In this document: piece by piece, positions 17,135 to 26,675 of the stretch
Layout: every line of letters starts with the position of its first letter
How positions within the stretch are numbered: position 1 is the stretch's first letter
Assembly: GCA_012518115.1 (NCBI GenBank)
Contig: JAAYTD010000029.1
Span: 1 to 64,000 of the forward strand
DNA: 64,000 bases
Reading direction: 5' to 3'
Source of the DNA: Ignavibacteria bacterium
Lineage (GTDB): Bacteria; Bacteroidota; Ignavibacteria; Kapaibacteriales; UBA2268
Position numbers and translations under genes: made by a program
The notes under the pieces: model-generated
Database searches by the model: none
The model's input: only the letters and a program-made list of their open reading frames with translations
What the model was told of the DNA's origin: nothing

Positions 17135-17860
17135 ATGAAAAAAATCTTATTTATTATCACTTTAACAATGTTTGCTTTTTCTACTATATTGGCTGAAAAC
17201 AAATTAGAATCGGCAAGTTTTATCATTACAAATTTAGACGATATTGCTAAAGTAGAAAATGTCAATCAAAATGCTAAAATTAGTTTTGTTTTGCAAAACA
17301 AGTCTACAAAAGATGTAAATGTTGTAATGAATTTAAAGAAAATCTCTATGACAGATGGACATGCAGCAGAATTTTGTTTTGGTGAAAATTGTATGATATA
17401 CGACGGTTCAATACCTGAAACAAATACTGAACCTTTTGTTTTGAAAGCAGGTGCTGCAACAGATCCAATGTATGAAAGCTATATAAAAATGCAACCCTAT
17501 GGAGTAGAAGGCAAAGACACTTTATTGGTAACAATTTACAATAATGATAACAAGGACAATGATTTTGTACAGTTCAATGCTATTTGGGATTTTTCTAATG
17601 GTTCAATTAACATAAGCAACAGTAATCTAAAGATTTATCCTCAACCTGTTACAAACATTTTACATATTATTTCAACTTCTGATAATACTATAGAAACCGT
17701 TGAATTTTTTGATTTAAGTGGTAAATTTATTTATAAGGCAAATGTATCTAACGATACTAATATATTTACGGTTAACACTGAATTTTTGCCGTCAGGAGTT
17801 TTCATAGCTTATTTAACAAGTAATGGAAAAAAAACGACAACATTTAAAGTTGTAAAATAA
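17135..17860 (+). CDS. Secreted protein with T9SS C-terminal sorting domain
   Basis: Function not recognised. The 241-residue protein has a signal peptide (MKKILFIITLTMFAFSTILA) and a beta-rich middle domain (about 22-150) with a CFGENC cysteine pair. The C-terminal T9SS type A domain starts near residue 160 (LKIYPQPVTNILHI, VEFFDLSGKFIYKA, LPSGVFIAYL). It has a good TAGGAGC ribosome site. It is transcribed divergently from the TlpA-like gene, and a terminator follows. Confidence 0.75.
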   Translation: MKKILFIITLTMFAFSTILAENKLESASFIITNLDDIAKVENVNQNAKISFVLQNKSTKDVNVVMNLKKISMTDGHAAEFCFGENCMIYDGSIPETNTEPFVLKAGAATDPMYESYIKMQPYGVEGKDTLLVTIYNNDNKDNDFVQFNAIWDFSNGSINISNSNLKIYPQPVTNILHIISTSDNTIETVEFFDLSGKFIYKANVSNDTNIFTVNTEFLPSGVFIAYLTSNGKKTTTFKVVK

Positions 17861-17889
17861 TTTTTTGTTATGTTCATCATAAATCTTGT

Positions 17890-17934
17890 AAAGACTGGAC
17901 GTTATTTTTTTCTCTTTGTTCAGTCTTTTTTTTG
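17890..17934 (+). terminator. Intrinsic terminator after the T9SS cargo gene
   Basis: Stem AAAGACTG / CAGTCTTT (17890-17897 with 17921-17928) with a 23-nt loop and an eight-T tail. The loop is longer than usual. Confidence 0.65.
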
Positions 17935-17985
17935 CTTATAATTTTTACTTATATTTACTTATATTTATTTTATACATTTTAAAAA

Positions 17986-19008
17986 ATGCTTCTTGCGATA
18001 GAATCTTCTTGTGATGAAACCTCAGCAGCAGTTATACATAATTCTGTTGCTTTAAGTAACATTATTTCGTCACAATATTTTCATAGTAAATATGGCGGAG
18101 TAGTTCCTGAGCTAGCTTCGCGCGCTCATTTGCAAACTATTTCAAAAATTATATCTGAGGCTCTAAGTAGCGCTGGGGTTAGTTTTTCTGACATAGAGGC
18201 ATTAGCTGTAACAAGTGAGCCGGGTTTAATAGGTTCGCTTGTTGTAGGTTCTAACTTTGGCAAGGGCTTAGCAATAAAGTATAATTTGCCTATTGTTCCT
18301 GTTAATCATATTGAAGGACATATTTTTTCTGGATTTTTACGAGATGAAACACCAAAATTTCCTGTAATTACTTTAGTTGTAAGTGGCGGACACACTGCAA
18401 TTTTTTATGTAAAATCTTATAATGATTATGAAATTGTCGGTTTAACTCGCGATGATGCAGCAGGCGAAGCTTTTGATAAAATTGCAAAACTTTGTAACTT
18501 GCCGTATCCTGGTGGTCCTGAAATAGACAGATTAGCAAAAAGTGGTAATTGTAAAAAATATAATTTCCCGCGTTCAATGATTAATTCGAAAGATTTTGAT
18601 TTTAGTTTTAGTGGATTAAAAACATCTGTACGGTATTTTGTCCAAAAAAACTTTCCAAACGGAATCCCAGACGATGTTATTCCTGATATTGCGGCATCCG
18701 TTCAAGCTGCAATAGTTGAAGTTCTTGTAACAAAAACAATTAATGCTGCAAAAAAATATAAAGTAAAAACTATATTTATAGCAGGCGGAGTAAGTGCTAA
18801 CTCTAGCTTGCGATATGAAATGAAACAACAAGCTGAAAAAAATAATATGATAGCACTAGCGCCTGAAATGTCGTACTGTATGGATAACGCTGCTATGATA
18901 GGATTTATAGCAGAAAAAAAGTTTTTGGAAAATAAAAACAAGTATAATGCTCTTACTTTTACAGTTTCATCAAATTCATTAAGATCTTCACAATATAAAA
19001 GAAAATAA
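17986..19008 (+). CDS. tsaD: tRNA N6-threonylcarbamoyladenosine transferase subunit TsaD
   Basis: TsaD (Gcp/YgjD/Kae1) transfers the threonylcarbamoyl group to A37 of ANN-decoding tRNAs. The 340-residue protein has the N-terminal MLLAIESSCDETSAAV, the iron-binding HIEGH motif (His108, His112), the VVSGGHT loop, and the C-terminal MSYCMDNAAMIG segment. Length is standard. No strong Shine-Dalgarno is seen. The ABC exporter begins 39 nt downstream on the same strand. Confidence 0.97.
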   Translation: MLLAIESSCDETSAAVIHNSVALSNIISSQYFHSKYGGVVPELASRAHLQTISKIISEALSSAGVSFSDIEALAVTSEPGLIGSLVVGSNFGKGLAIKYNLPIVPVNHIEGHIFSGFLRDETPKFPVITLVVSGGHTAIFYVKSYNDYEIVGLTRDDAAGEAFDKIAKLCNLPYPGGPEIDRLAKSGNCKKYNFPRSMINSKDFDFSFSGLKTSVRYFVQKNFPNGIPDDVIPDIAASVQAAIVEVLVTKTINAAKKYKVKTIFIAGGVSANSSLRYEMKQQAEKNNMIALAPEMSYCMDNAAMIGFIAEKKFLENKNKYNALTFTVSSNSLRSSQYKRK

Positions 19009-19047
19009 AATAAGAAAACAGATTATAAATAATAACAATATAAGAAA

Positions 19048-20919
19048 TTGCATACTTCATATAAAAATACTGAACCGAAAAAAAGCACCTTTAATATCTT
19101 AAAACATACTTGGCAGTTTGTTTTGCCTGTCAAAGGGTTGTTTATTTTGTCTTTAATATTAAATTTCTTTTTTTCACTATTTTCAGTTTTATCAATTACT
19201 TTAATTAAGCCGATTATAGAAATTATTTTCGATACATCTGCTACTACAGAACAGAAAAAACAGCCAGAAAACTTAACTTTTTTAGAGCAACTAAAAGACG
19301 ATGTATTTTCGTATGTACAAGATGTAATAACGGTCTCAGATACTTCAGAAACATTATTTCGTTTTGGTGTTTTAGTTTTTTTAGTTTTTTTGCTTAAAAA
19401 TATTTTTAAGCTTAGTGGTAATATTGTTAACTGTAAATTTGAAGAGAGTGTAATTAAGGACGTTCGTGATACGATTTTTAAAAAAATCAGTTCGCTTTCT
19501 TTAGATTTTTTCAATCGGAGTAAACTTGGTAATTTGATGTCAATAATTACAAATGATGTAACAATAGTTAATCAAACTGTAATAAATGCTACTACTTCCA
19601 CTTTACGAGAAGGTTTGCAAATTTTACTTTTTCTTGCCGTTCTATTTTCTATTTCCGTAAAATTAACTTTAATCACTTTTGTAGCTGGTCTCGCTATTTT
19701 AGGAATAATCAGAATAGCTTTAAAATATCTAAAGCGTTATGCAAGCAGAATGCAAGAAGCTATGGCAGATTTTACAAGTACAATGTCTGAAATACTTTCT
19801 GGTATTCGTGTTGTAAAAGCATTTGTGGCGGAGAAGAATGCAAATGCACGTTTTAGAAATGACACTAAAAATTATGTTGTTTCTTCTGTTAAACATACAA
19901 AAATAACTTCGTTAGTTCCTATTTTAAGTGAACTTGCAGCAATTTGTGCGCTTGTTGTAGTTCTTGTTCAAGGTGGTTTATTAATCTCTCAAGGTGAAAT
20001 TCCGAGTGCAGATTTAATGCTATTTTTATTTGCACTGTTTTCTATAATGGCACCAATAATTGTAGTTACAAACAATATTGCAGGATTTCAGCGTGGAATA
20101 GTAGCTGGAAATAGAATTTTTAGAATTCTTGACTTAGAACCAAGTGTTCAAGATGGAGATATCGAATTTAGCCATTTTCAAAATAGTATTGAATTTAAGA
20201 ATGTTAGTTTTAAATATGATACTGAAAGAGAAGATTATGTTTTGAAAAATATTAATTTGAAGATAGAGAAAGGTAAGCAAATAGCTTTAGTAGGCGCTAG
20301 TGGAAGTGGAAAATCTACTATTTTAGATTTAATTGTTCGCTTTTATGATGTATGCGACGGTTCAATTCTCATTGATGGCATTGACTTACGAAAATTAAAA
20401 TTAAGTTCCTACAGAAAACTGTTTGGCATTGTTTCGCAAGAAAACATATTATTTAATGATACTATAAAAGCCAACATTACTTACGGCTTACAAGATTTTG
20501 ATGAACAAGATGTGATACAAGCATCTAAAAATGCTAATTGTTATAATTTCATACAAAACATGCCTAATAAATTTGAAACACATTTAGGTGATAGAGGCGT
20601 CAATGTCAGTGGCGGTGAAAGACAAAGAATAGCTATAGCTCGAGCGATTATCAGAAATCCGGATATTTTAATATTTGATGAAGCTACTTCAGCACTTGAC
20701 GCAGAATCGGAAAAAATTGTGCAAGAAGCTATAAACAATTCACTTAAAAATAAAACAGCAATTATTGTAGCTCATAGATTATCTACTGTTATTAATTGTG
20801 ATGAAATTATTGTGTTTGAAAACGGAGAAATTGTAGAACGCGGAACGCATCAACAACTTATTGATAAAGACGGAACTTATAAAAAATTATATGAACTACA
20901 GTTCAAAGCAAACAACTAG
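19048..20919 (+). CDS. MsbA-like ABC exporter (fused permease and ATPase)
   Basis: Half-transporter of the type that flips lipids or exports hydrophobic compounds, working as a homodimer. The N-terminal 340 residues contain about six transmembrane helices. The ATPase follows with Walker A GASGSGKST (about 416-424), signature VSGGERQRIA (about 520), Walker B ILIFDEATSALD (about 540-551) and the H-loop AHRLS. The predicted start is a TTG with no ATG nearby upstream of the conserved part, so the start is uncertain. An MsbA role (lipid A core export) is plausible for a Gram-negative host, but other type 1 exporters look alike. Confidence 0.85.
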   Translation: MHTSYKNTEPKKSTFNILKHTWQFVLPVKGLFILSLILNFFFSLFSVLSITLIKPIIEIIFDTSATTEQKKQPENLTFLEQLKDDVFSYVQDVITVSDTSETLFRFGVLVFLVFLLKNIFKLSGNIVNCKFEESVIKDVRDTIFKKISSLSLDFFNRSKLGNLMSIITNDVTIVNQTVINATTSTLREGLQILLFLAVLFSISVKLTLITFVAGLAILGIIRIALKYLKRYASRMQEAMADFTSTMSEILSGIRVVKAFVAEKNANARFRNDTKNYVVSSVKHTKITSLVPILSELAAICALVVVLVQGGLLISQGEIPSADLMLFLFALFSIMAPIIVVTNNIAGFQRGIVAGNRIFRILDLEPSVQDGDIEFSHFQNSIEFKNVSFKYDTEREDYVLKNINLKIEKGKQIALVGASGSGKSTILDLIVRFYDVCDGSILIDGIDLRKLKLSSYRKLFGIVSQENILFNDTIKANITYGLQDFDEQDVIQASKNANCYNFIQNMPNKFETHLGDRGVNVSGGERQRIAIARAIIRNPDILIFDEATSALDAESEKIVQEAINNSLKNKTAIIVAHRLSTVINCDEIIVFENGEIVERGTHQQLIDKDGTYKKLYELQFKANN

Positions 20920-21054
20920 TAAAACACTATATAAAAAATTATAAATTTATGCTAAATTAACAATTTAACTTATTAACAAAAAACTCTGTAGATAATTTTA
21001 ACAAAGTTACATGTTTGTTATTAAATAGTTTTATGTAAATTAGTGTAAATTTAT

Positions 21055-21062
21055 TATATTTG
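21055..21062 (+). promoter_or_regulatory. Candidate -7 box for the GAF-GGDEF gene
   Basis: TATATTTG matches TAnnTTTG. TATG lies 19 nt upstream, a 3-of-4 match to the -33 box. Confidence 0.35.
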
Positions 21063-21135
21063 TTGTATTGTATACATAGTTATAATTAAATATTTAACTT
21101 TGGGTTGCTTAATTTTTAAAAAAACGTCTTCTTTT

Positions 21136-23505
21136 ATGGAAAAAAACATAAAATTTATATTAAAACAGATAAGTTATCGAGAAATACTTTCGATACTTTT
21201 AATTATTGTCGGTATTTATTTTGCTATAGATTGTTCTGATGTTACGCTAAAAATAATTTCTGTCTTTGTAGCATTTTTCGGGCTTGTGAGCCTTATAAAC
21301 ATAATTGCACAAAAAATCACTTATTCCGTTAAACATGATAGATTTAAGATTAAATCTGCAACTCAACTGAAAACAACTGTTATATCAGATGTGCAAGCTA
21401 AACGTACTACTATCGATAACTTTGAAGTTAGTCAAAGTGATGATAATGCAATGCTTGATTTTATAGGAGCTGATGAAGGATTTGTCATTGTAAATAAATC
21501 TGCAAATATAAAACAATCCGAAACCATCACAACAAATGAAACTCAACAAAAACAACAAAAAATATTTGCTATAGATTTTGAAATTAAAGAAAAAGATATA
21601 CATAAAAAAGTAAATGAAGAACCTGAAATTATTATTGATATAAACAAAGAAGAAGAAAAGTCGAGTAATATTATTGCTGAAAAAATTGTAAAAGAAAGTG
21701 AAAATATACAAGTCAAGATTTTAGAAGCTGAAGATAATCAAGAAGAAGAAAAGATAGTTGATGAAGAAGCAACAGAAGAAAAAAAGATAATTGATGAAGA
21801 AAAAATAGAAGAAGAAAAAGTAGAGCAAAAAGAAATAGTAGAAGAGGAAAAAGAATATCTTGAAAAATTAGAGTTTAAAAACAATGATATATTAGATGAT
21901 GATACATCTGAAAAAGAAAACATAGAAGATGTATTGCAGAATGTAAAATTGCAAAAAGAAGATGAAGAAGAAACGCAAAAAGAGCAATCTAAATTAGAAA
22001 TCCCTCGTTCATTGATAGTTGATGATAAAGAGTTCAACAATCCTATGGAGGAATTTGGTTTTCTCGTCTCTCGTTTTCTCGTTATTATTCGCTCTGTTAT
22101 TGAAGCGAATACAGTTGCTTTTGTTTGGGTTAATTATGAAAATCAGAGTTTACTTTTTGATGTTTATATGAATTCACCAAAAGTAAAAGATAAAATTAGA
22201 AAAAACACAAAAATTCCTTTTGGTAACGATATTTTAAGTCAAATAGTACAAAATGCTAAACCGGAGATTTTAACAAATATAAATCCAATTGCAGAACTTG
22301 ATTTAATTCCTTATTATTCTGAGAATGTAAATACTGCTTCTTTCATTGGCATTCCAATACTGTTTGAAAATAAAGTTGTTGGAATTTTATGTGCCGATAC
22401 AGATAAAGTAGAGGCTTATGAAGAATCAACAGTAGCATTTTTAGGACAATTTACTCGATTGTTATCGACATTATTTTCTTCTTATACTAAAAAATTTGTT
22501 ACTCAAAATGCAACTAAGATATTAGAAGCTATCAATAATTTAACAAAAATTATTACAGAAAAAGATTATTCTTTTTCCAATGTTTGTGCTGCATTGTTAG
22601 AATTAATAGCAGAAATGTATGAGTGTTCTTCTGTAGGAATTTGTATCTATAACGAACAGACTAAAGAATGGCAAGTTAGTAACTATAAATCCACTGAAGA
22701 AGTTGTTGACGATTTGTTTTTTAGCACACCTATTGTTTTAGACAGATCTTTAGTAGGAATTAGCATTGCTGACTGTAGAAATATTTTTATAGCACAACTT
22801 CCTGATGAATATACACGAGTTAACAACTATGAACCACTTATTGAAAACGGCTCTTTTATTTCTATTCCTATTAAATCTGTAACAAATATTTACGGAGCTC
22901 TATTCTTAGAAGCTAGAGCTAGTTCCATTCTTAACGCTGTTGAATTTGAAGTACTTGAAGCGTTATGTAACCATATAGGTGAAATATATGAAAAAATTAA
23001 TATGGTTAGGTTGTTCAACGAAAATGTATCTATTGATAGACAAACTGGAATACTAAATAATAAAGCGTTGAAAAACAGGATACAAGAAGAGCTCGTTAGA
23101 AATCAAGAAGTTGAACAGAAATTATCTTTAGTGCTAATATCTTTAGATAAGTATTCTGCTTTTAATGATATTAATAAGAAAAATAAAATTATAAACTATC
23201 TCATAAAAGAAATTCGTAAGCATCTGAAAAAATATGAAATTATAGGTAGAATTAACGAAGATGTTATAGGAATTTTAAATATAAATCAAGATGCTGAACA
23301 AGTAAAACATTATGTAGAAAAAGTTAGACATCAAATAGCTACAAAATTTGTTGAAATAAATGGACACAAAATCGTTCTTACAATTAGCGCTGGAATTGTA
23401 ACTGCTGTCAAGAGTGATACTTTTGAATCATTTACAACAAATGCAACGATAGCTTTGCACAAAGCTCAAGAACGAGGCGGAAATGCTTTGCAAATATATC
23501 AATAG
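21136..23505 (+). CDS. Membrane sensor with two GAF domains and a degenerate GGDEF domain
   Basis: I prefer the ATG at 21136 (789 residues) over the TTG at 21100. Two transmembrane helices lie near the N-terminus (SILLIIVGIYFAI and IISVFVAFFGLVSLINII). They are followed by an acidic Glu/Lys-rich linker of about 150 residues, probably extended or coiled. Two GAF-type modules follow (ORF-track residues about 320-455 and 475-640). The last 150 residues have the GGDEF fold pattern (DRQTGILNNKAL, then ISAGIV, then HKAQERGGNALQIY). However, the active-site position reads GRINEDVIG instead of GGDEF, so diguanylate cyclase activity is unlikely. It may be a signalling receiver or scaffold; the ligand is unknown. 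Confidence 0.75.
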   Translation: MEKNIKFILKQISYREILSILLIIVGIYFAIDCSDVTLKIISVFVAFFGLVSLINIIAQKITYSVKHDRFKIKSATQLKTTVISDVQAKRTTIDNFEVSQSDDNAMLDFIGADEGFVIVNKSANIKQSETITTNETQQKQQKIFAIDFEIKEKDIHKKVNEEPEIIIDINKEEEKSSNIIAEKIVKESENIQVKILEAEDNQEEEKIVDEEATEEKKIIDEEKIEEEKVEQKEIVEEEKEYLEKLEFKNNDILDDDTSEKENIEDVLQNVKLQKEDEEETQKEQSKLEIPRSLIVDDKEFNNPMEEFGFLVSRFLVIIRSVIEANTVAFVWVNYENQSLLFDVYMNSPKVKDKIRKNTKIPFGNDILSQIVQNAKPEILTNINPIAELDLIPYYSENVNTASFIGIPILFENKVVGILCADTDKVEAYEESTVAFLGQFTRLLSTLFSSYTKKFVTQNATKILEAINNLTKIITEKDYSFSNVCAALLELIAEMYECSSVGICIYNEQTKEWQVSNYKSTEEVVDDLFFSTPIVLDRSLVGISIADCRNIFIAQLPDEYTRVNNYEPLIENGSFISIPIKSVTNIYGALFLEARASSILNAVEFEVLEALCNHIGEIYEKINMVRLFNENVSIDRQTGILNNKALKNRIQEELVRNQEVEQKLSLVLISLDKYSAFNDINKKNKIINYLIKEIRKHLKKYEIIGRINEDVIGILNINQDAEQVKHYVEKVRHQIATKFVEINGHKIVLTISAGIVTAVKSDTFESFTTNATIALHKAQERGGNALQIYQ

Positions 23506-23795
23506 CTAACTATAAAAAATGAATATTGCAATTTTCATAAATAATTATCAATTTTAGAACTTGCATAATTGTCTTTAAATAAAATTATTTTTATAGTATT
23601 AAATCCAAAATAAATTAGTATCTTTAAGAAGATTTTTTCAATTGAGTGAAACTAATTGGTCAGACTGCATTACACACACAATAGCCAAATGTATGAACTA
23701 CAACTTTTTCAATAGAAAAAGATAAAAATTTGAAAACAAGTTGAATTTTAGTATAGTTATTTCCATAAAAATAGTATAAGAAGTATCAAATAAGC

Positions 23796-26306
23796 ATGGC
23801 AAAGAAAGAACAAATAACAATAACTGATTATATATCAGGCATTGAGATACCTGCAACACCAGAAGAGACTGAAGCAGTTCAAATCTTTTCACGTCAATTA
23901 GTTGAAGATTACGGCTATCCTGTTACTCACATTCAAACGCGACCGCAACACCGTGTAAAAGTTCGTCCTTCAGACACAAAAAAGGAGTACCCTGTGGACA
24001 TTGCTGTGTTTTCAGGTTCACTAAAAATGGACGAAACGCTTTACATTATTGTAGAATGTAAAAAGAAAAACCGCAAAGATGGCAGAACTCAGTTAGAAAA
24101 TTACTTAACACTTTCATCGGCTTATCTTGGTGTGTGGTTTAACGGTGAGGAACGCCTTTTTATTCGCAAATTTGTAAAGTCAAACGGTGAAGTATATTTT
24201 GAAGAAATACCCAATATTCCCAAATATAAGCAACGTATTGAAGATATCGGACAGTTCAAACGCTCTGATTTAAAACCAACTCACAATTTAAAAGCCATCT
24301 TCAAATCTATTCGCAATCATTTAGCAGCAAACACTGTTGGAGCAACTCGTGATGAAGTTTTAGCACAACAACTTATCAATATTATTTTTTGCAAAATTTA
24401 CGATGAAAAATATACTGCACCTGACAAGATTGTTCGTTTTCGTGCAGGAATTGACGAAAAACCACAGGAAGTAGAAGCACGAATTTTAGATCTTTTCAGT
24501 GAGGTAAAAACCAATTCGCCGGAAGTAATTGACAGTGAAGATAAAATAACATTAGATACAAAATCTTTAATGTTCATTGTTGGCGAACTGCAAAATTATT
24601 CCTTAATGGAAAGCGAGCGCGATGTTATTGCTGATGCTTTTGAAACCTTTATCGGACACGCCTTAAAAGGTGGACAAGGACAGTTTTTTACTCCACGAAA
24701 TGTAGTAAAAATGATTGTTGACATTATACAGCCTACCGAAAGCGATAAAATTATAGACCCCGCTTGCGGAAGTGGCGGTTTCTTAATCGAGGCATTAAGA
24801 TATGTTTGGCATAAAACAAATCAAAAATATACAAAATTGGGCTGGAATGATATTGAAATTACCAAGAAAAAAATAGAAATTGCCACGAAAAATTTCAGAG
24901 GAATTGACAAAGATTACTTTCTTTCAAAAGTTGCCAAAGCCTATATGAATTTGGTTGGAGACGGCACAACAGGGATTTTCTGCGAAGATAGTTTAGAAAA
25001 TCCTAAAAATTGGCGTTCCGAAGCCAAAACAAAAATTGAATTAGGAACTTTTGACGTGTTACTTACTAATCCGCCTTTTGGCGACAAAATTAAAGTGAAA
25101 GGCGAAGATAAACTCAAACAATTTGAACTTGCACATAATTGGCAATTAAAAGAAAATATTTATTCAAAAGGCAAACTTAAATCGGAACGACCACCTCAAA
25201 TTCTTTTCATAGAACGTTGTATGCAACTATTAAAAAATAATGGACGAATGGCAATGGTGTTACCCGAAGGCACTTTTGGCAATCCATCTGATCGTTATAT
25301 TTGGAATTATATATTGCAGAACTCACAAATAGAGGCTATTATTAGTATGCCAAGTGATACTTTTCAGCCACATACACACTTTAAAACGAGTGTAATGGTG
25401 CTTAGAAAAGGCAAGCCTAAAGTAAGCGATTATCCTATTTTTATGAGTATTCCTGCTACTTGCGGTCATAACAAAAACGGCAAAGAAATATACAAACTAA
25501 ACAACGATGGCTCTTTTATTTTTGACGAAAACAATAACCCTATAATTGATGATGAAATAGCTTTTGTAGCAGACCAATATCAGGAATTTATGAATGGAAA
25601 ATTAAACACGAAAAGTCACTTAGGATTTAGTTTAAATTTTTCACAAATAAAAAATTGGATTTTCATACCCGATTATTATGACCCCGAACTACGCCAAGAA
25701 ATTGACGACCTGAATAACACCGATAAGTTTGAGGTGAAAACTATCGGCAATTTACTTAAAGATAAAGAGTTACAAATAAAGCGAGGAAATGAAATAGGTT
25801 CACAGTTTTATGGAAAAGGCGAAATCCCATTTATCCGTACAAGCGACATTGTAAATTGGGAGTTGAAAATAGATCCAATAAAATGTGTACCAGAAGAAAT
25901 TTACGAACAATACAGAAAACAACAAGATGTAAAAGAAAACGATATCTTATTCGTTAAGGACGGCACCTTTTTAATTGGCAGAAGTGCAATAGTTACCAAA
26001 GCCGATGAGAAAATTATCATTCAAAGCCACTTGCTAAAAATGAGAGTATCCAAAGAGAGTAAAATAACACCTTTCTATCTTTTGTATTTGCTAAATACAC
26101 CCATTGTACAGAAACAGATTGAAAAATACACTTTTATTCAAGGTACTATTTCTACTATTGGAGACCGAGTAAATGAATTAAGTCTGCCTATTCATAAGGA
26201 CTTAAATAAGATAAAAGAAATTTCAGATGAAGTAAAAAGTATTATTGACACTAAACGAATATTAAAAGAAAGAATTGATAATTTAATCAACAATTCAAAA
26301 GTATGA
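23796..26306 (+). CDS. Single-chain restriction-modification enzyme (nuclease, N6-methylase and specificity domain)
   Basis: The 836-residue protein combines three parts. Residues about 1-130 resemble the HsdR N-terminal nuclease, with a PD-(D/E)XK pattern PVD68 ... VE87CK89. Residues about 160-610 are an HsdM-type adenine methylase with FFTPR (298-301), SAM motif DPACGSGG (321-328) and catalytic NPPFG (425-429). Residues about 640-836 form a half HsdS-like target-recognition domain with a trailing helix. No separate hsdR motor or hsdS gene is adjacent. It therefore looks like a type IIG/type I-derived enzyme that cuts and methylates without translocation. Base usage seems richer in C and G than the neighbours, and no TAnnTTTG promoter is apparent, consistent with horizontal transfer. 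The final four bases overlap the next gene. Confidence 0.82.
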   Translation: MAKKEQITITDYISGIEIPATPEETEAVQIFSRQLVEDYGYPVTHIQTRPQHRVKVRPSDTKKEYPVDIAVFSGSLKMDETLYIIVECKKKNRKDGRTQLENYLTLSSAYLGVWFNGEERLFIRKFVKSNGEVYFEEIPNIPKYKQRIEDIGQFKRSDLKPTHNLKAIFKSIRNHLAANTVGATRDEVLAQQLINIIFCKIYDEKYTAPDKIVRFRAGIDEKPQEVEARILDLFSEVKTNSPEVIDSEDKITLDTKSLMFIVGELQNYSLMESERDVIADAFETFIGHALKGGQGQFFTPRNVVKMIVDIIQPTESDKIIDPACGSGGFLIEALRYVWHKTNQKYTKLGWNDIEITKKKIEIATKNFRGIDKDYFLSKVAKAYMNLVGDGTTGIFCEDSLENPKNWRSEAKTKIELGTFDVLLTNPPFGDKIKVKGEDKLKQFELAHNWQLKENIYSKGKLKSERPPQILFIERCMQLLKNNGRMAMVLPEGTFGNPSDRYIWNYILQNSQIEAIISMPSDTFQPHTHFKTSVMVLRKGKPKVSDYPIFMSIPATCGHNKNGKEIYKLNNDGSFIFDENNNPIIDDEIAFVADQYQEFMNGKLNTKSHLGFSLNFSQIKNWIFIPDYYDPELRQEIDDLNNTDKFEVKTIGNLLKDKELQIKRGNEIGSQFYGKGEIPFIRTSDIVNWELKIDPIKCVPEEIYEQYRKQQDVKENDILFVKDGTFLIGRSAIVTKADEKIIIQSHLLKMRVSKESKITPFYLLYLLNTPIVQKQIEKYTFIQGTISTIGDRVNELSLPIHKDLNKIKEISDEVKSIIDTKRILKERIDNLINNSKV
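26268..26300 (+). repeat. Direct repeat, left copy (3' end of the restriction gene)
   Basis: This copy reads GAAAGAATTGATAAT TTAATCAACAATTC AAAA. It recurs with one mismatch at 26557-26589, 289 bp downstream. It encodes the C-terminal ERIDNLINNSK. Confidence 0.85.
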
Positions 26307-26509
26307 AACCGAAAATAATTAAGCGTGAGATAAAAATAACAGGACATTTAAGTTGTGAGGGACAACTGCATCTTTCTAACGGCTCTATTGTCCAATTTTC
26401 AGCAGATGAGGAGTTTGGCATACAACAGTGGGGAGCCTCAAAAGATGAACTGTGGATAACATTGCCTGTTGTTGAAAAATATTGGCAGAAATTATTAAAT
26501 CAAATATGA
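26303..26509 (+). CDS. Small protein of unknown function coupled to the restriction gene
   Basis: A 68-residue protein whose ATG overlaps the upstream stop codon (ATGA), so translation is probably coupled. It has no recognised motif. It starts with a basic segment (KPKIIKREIKI), has a beta-rich middle (GHLSCEGQLHLSNGSIVQFSADEEFG) and ends in an amphipathic stretch. Possible roles are a specificity or control accessory to the restriction enzyme, or an unrelated inserted gene. It sits exactly between the two direct repeats, which favours a cassette-like insertion. Confidence 0.55.
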   Translation: MKPKIIKREIKITGHLSCEGQLHLSNGSIVQFSADEEFGIQQWGASKDELWITLPVVEKYWQKLLNQI

Positions 26510-26556
26510 ACTGATTTAGTTTTTTGTAAAACCACTTTAAAACTAAAAGTTAACCT

Positions 26557-26590
26557 GAAAGAATTGATAATCTAATCAACAATTCAAAAG
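26557..26590 (+). repeat. Direct repeat, right copy (relic 3' end of the restriction gene)
   Basis: It matches 26268-26300 with a single T-to-C change, and in the same reading frame would encode ERIDNLINNSKGEL followed by a stop. This looks like the original gene terminus left behind after the 68-codon gene was inserted, or after a local duplication. Confidence 0.8.
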
Positions 26591-26675
26591 GTGAACTGTA
26601 AATTTCTTATCTGTCGTTGAAAAATATTGATACAAAATAGAATTTATTTGTTTTTAAATACCATTTTTTAAGCCA

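Noticed and set aside
21738-22040. 100-aa reverse-strand Ser/Phe-rich ORF
   Set aside because: Antisense shadow of the Glu/Lys-rich linker of the GAF-GGDEF protein.
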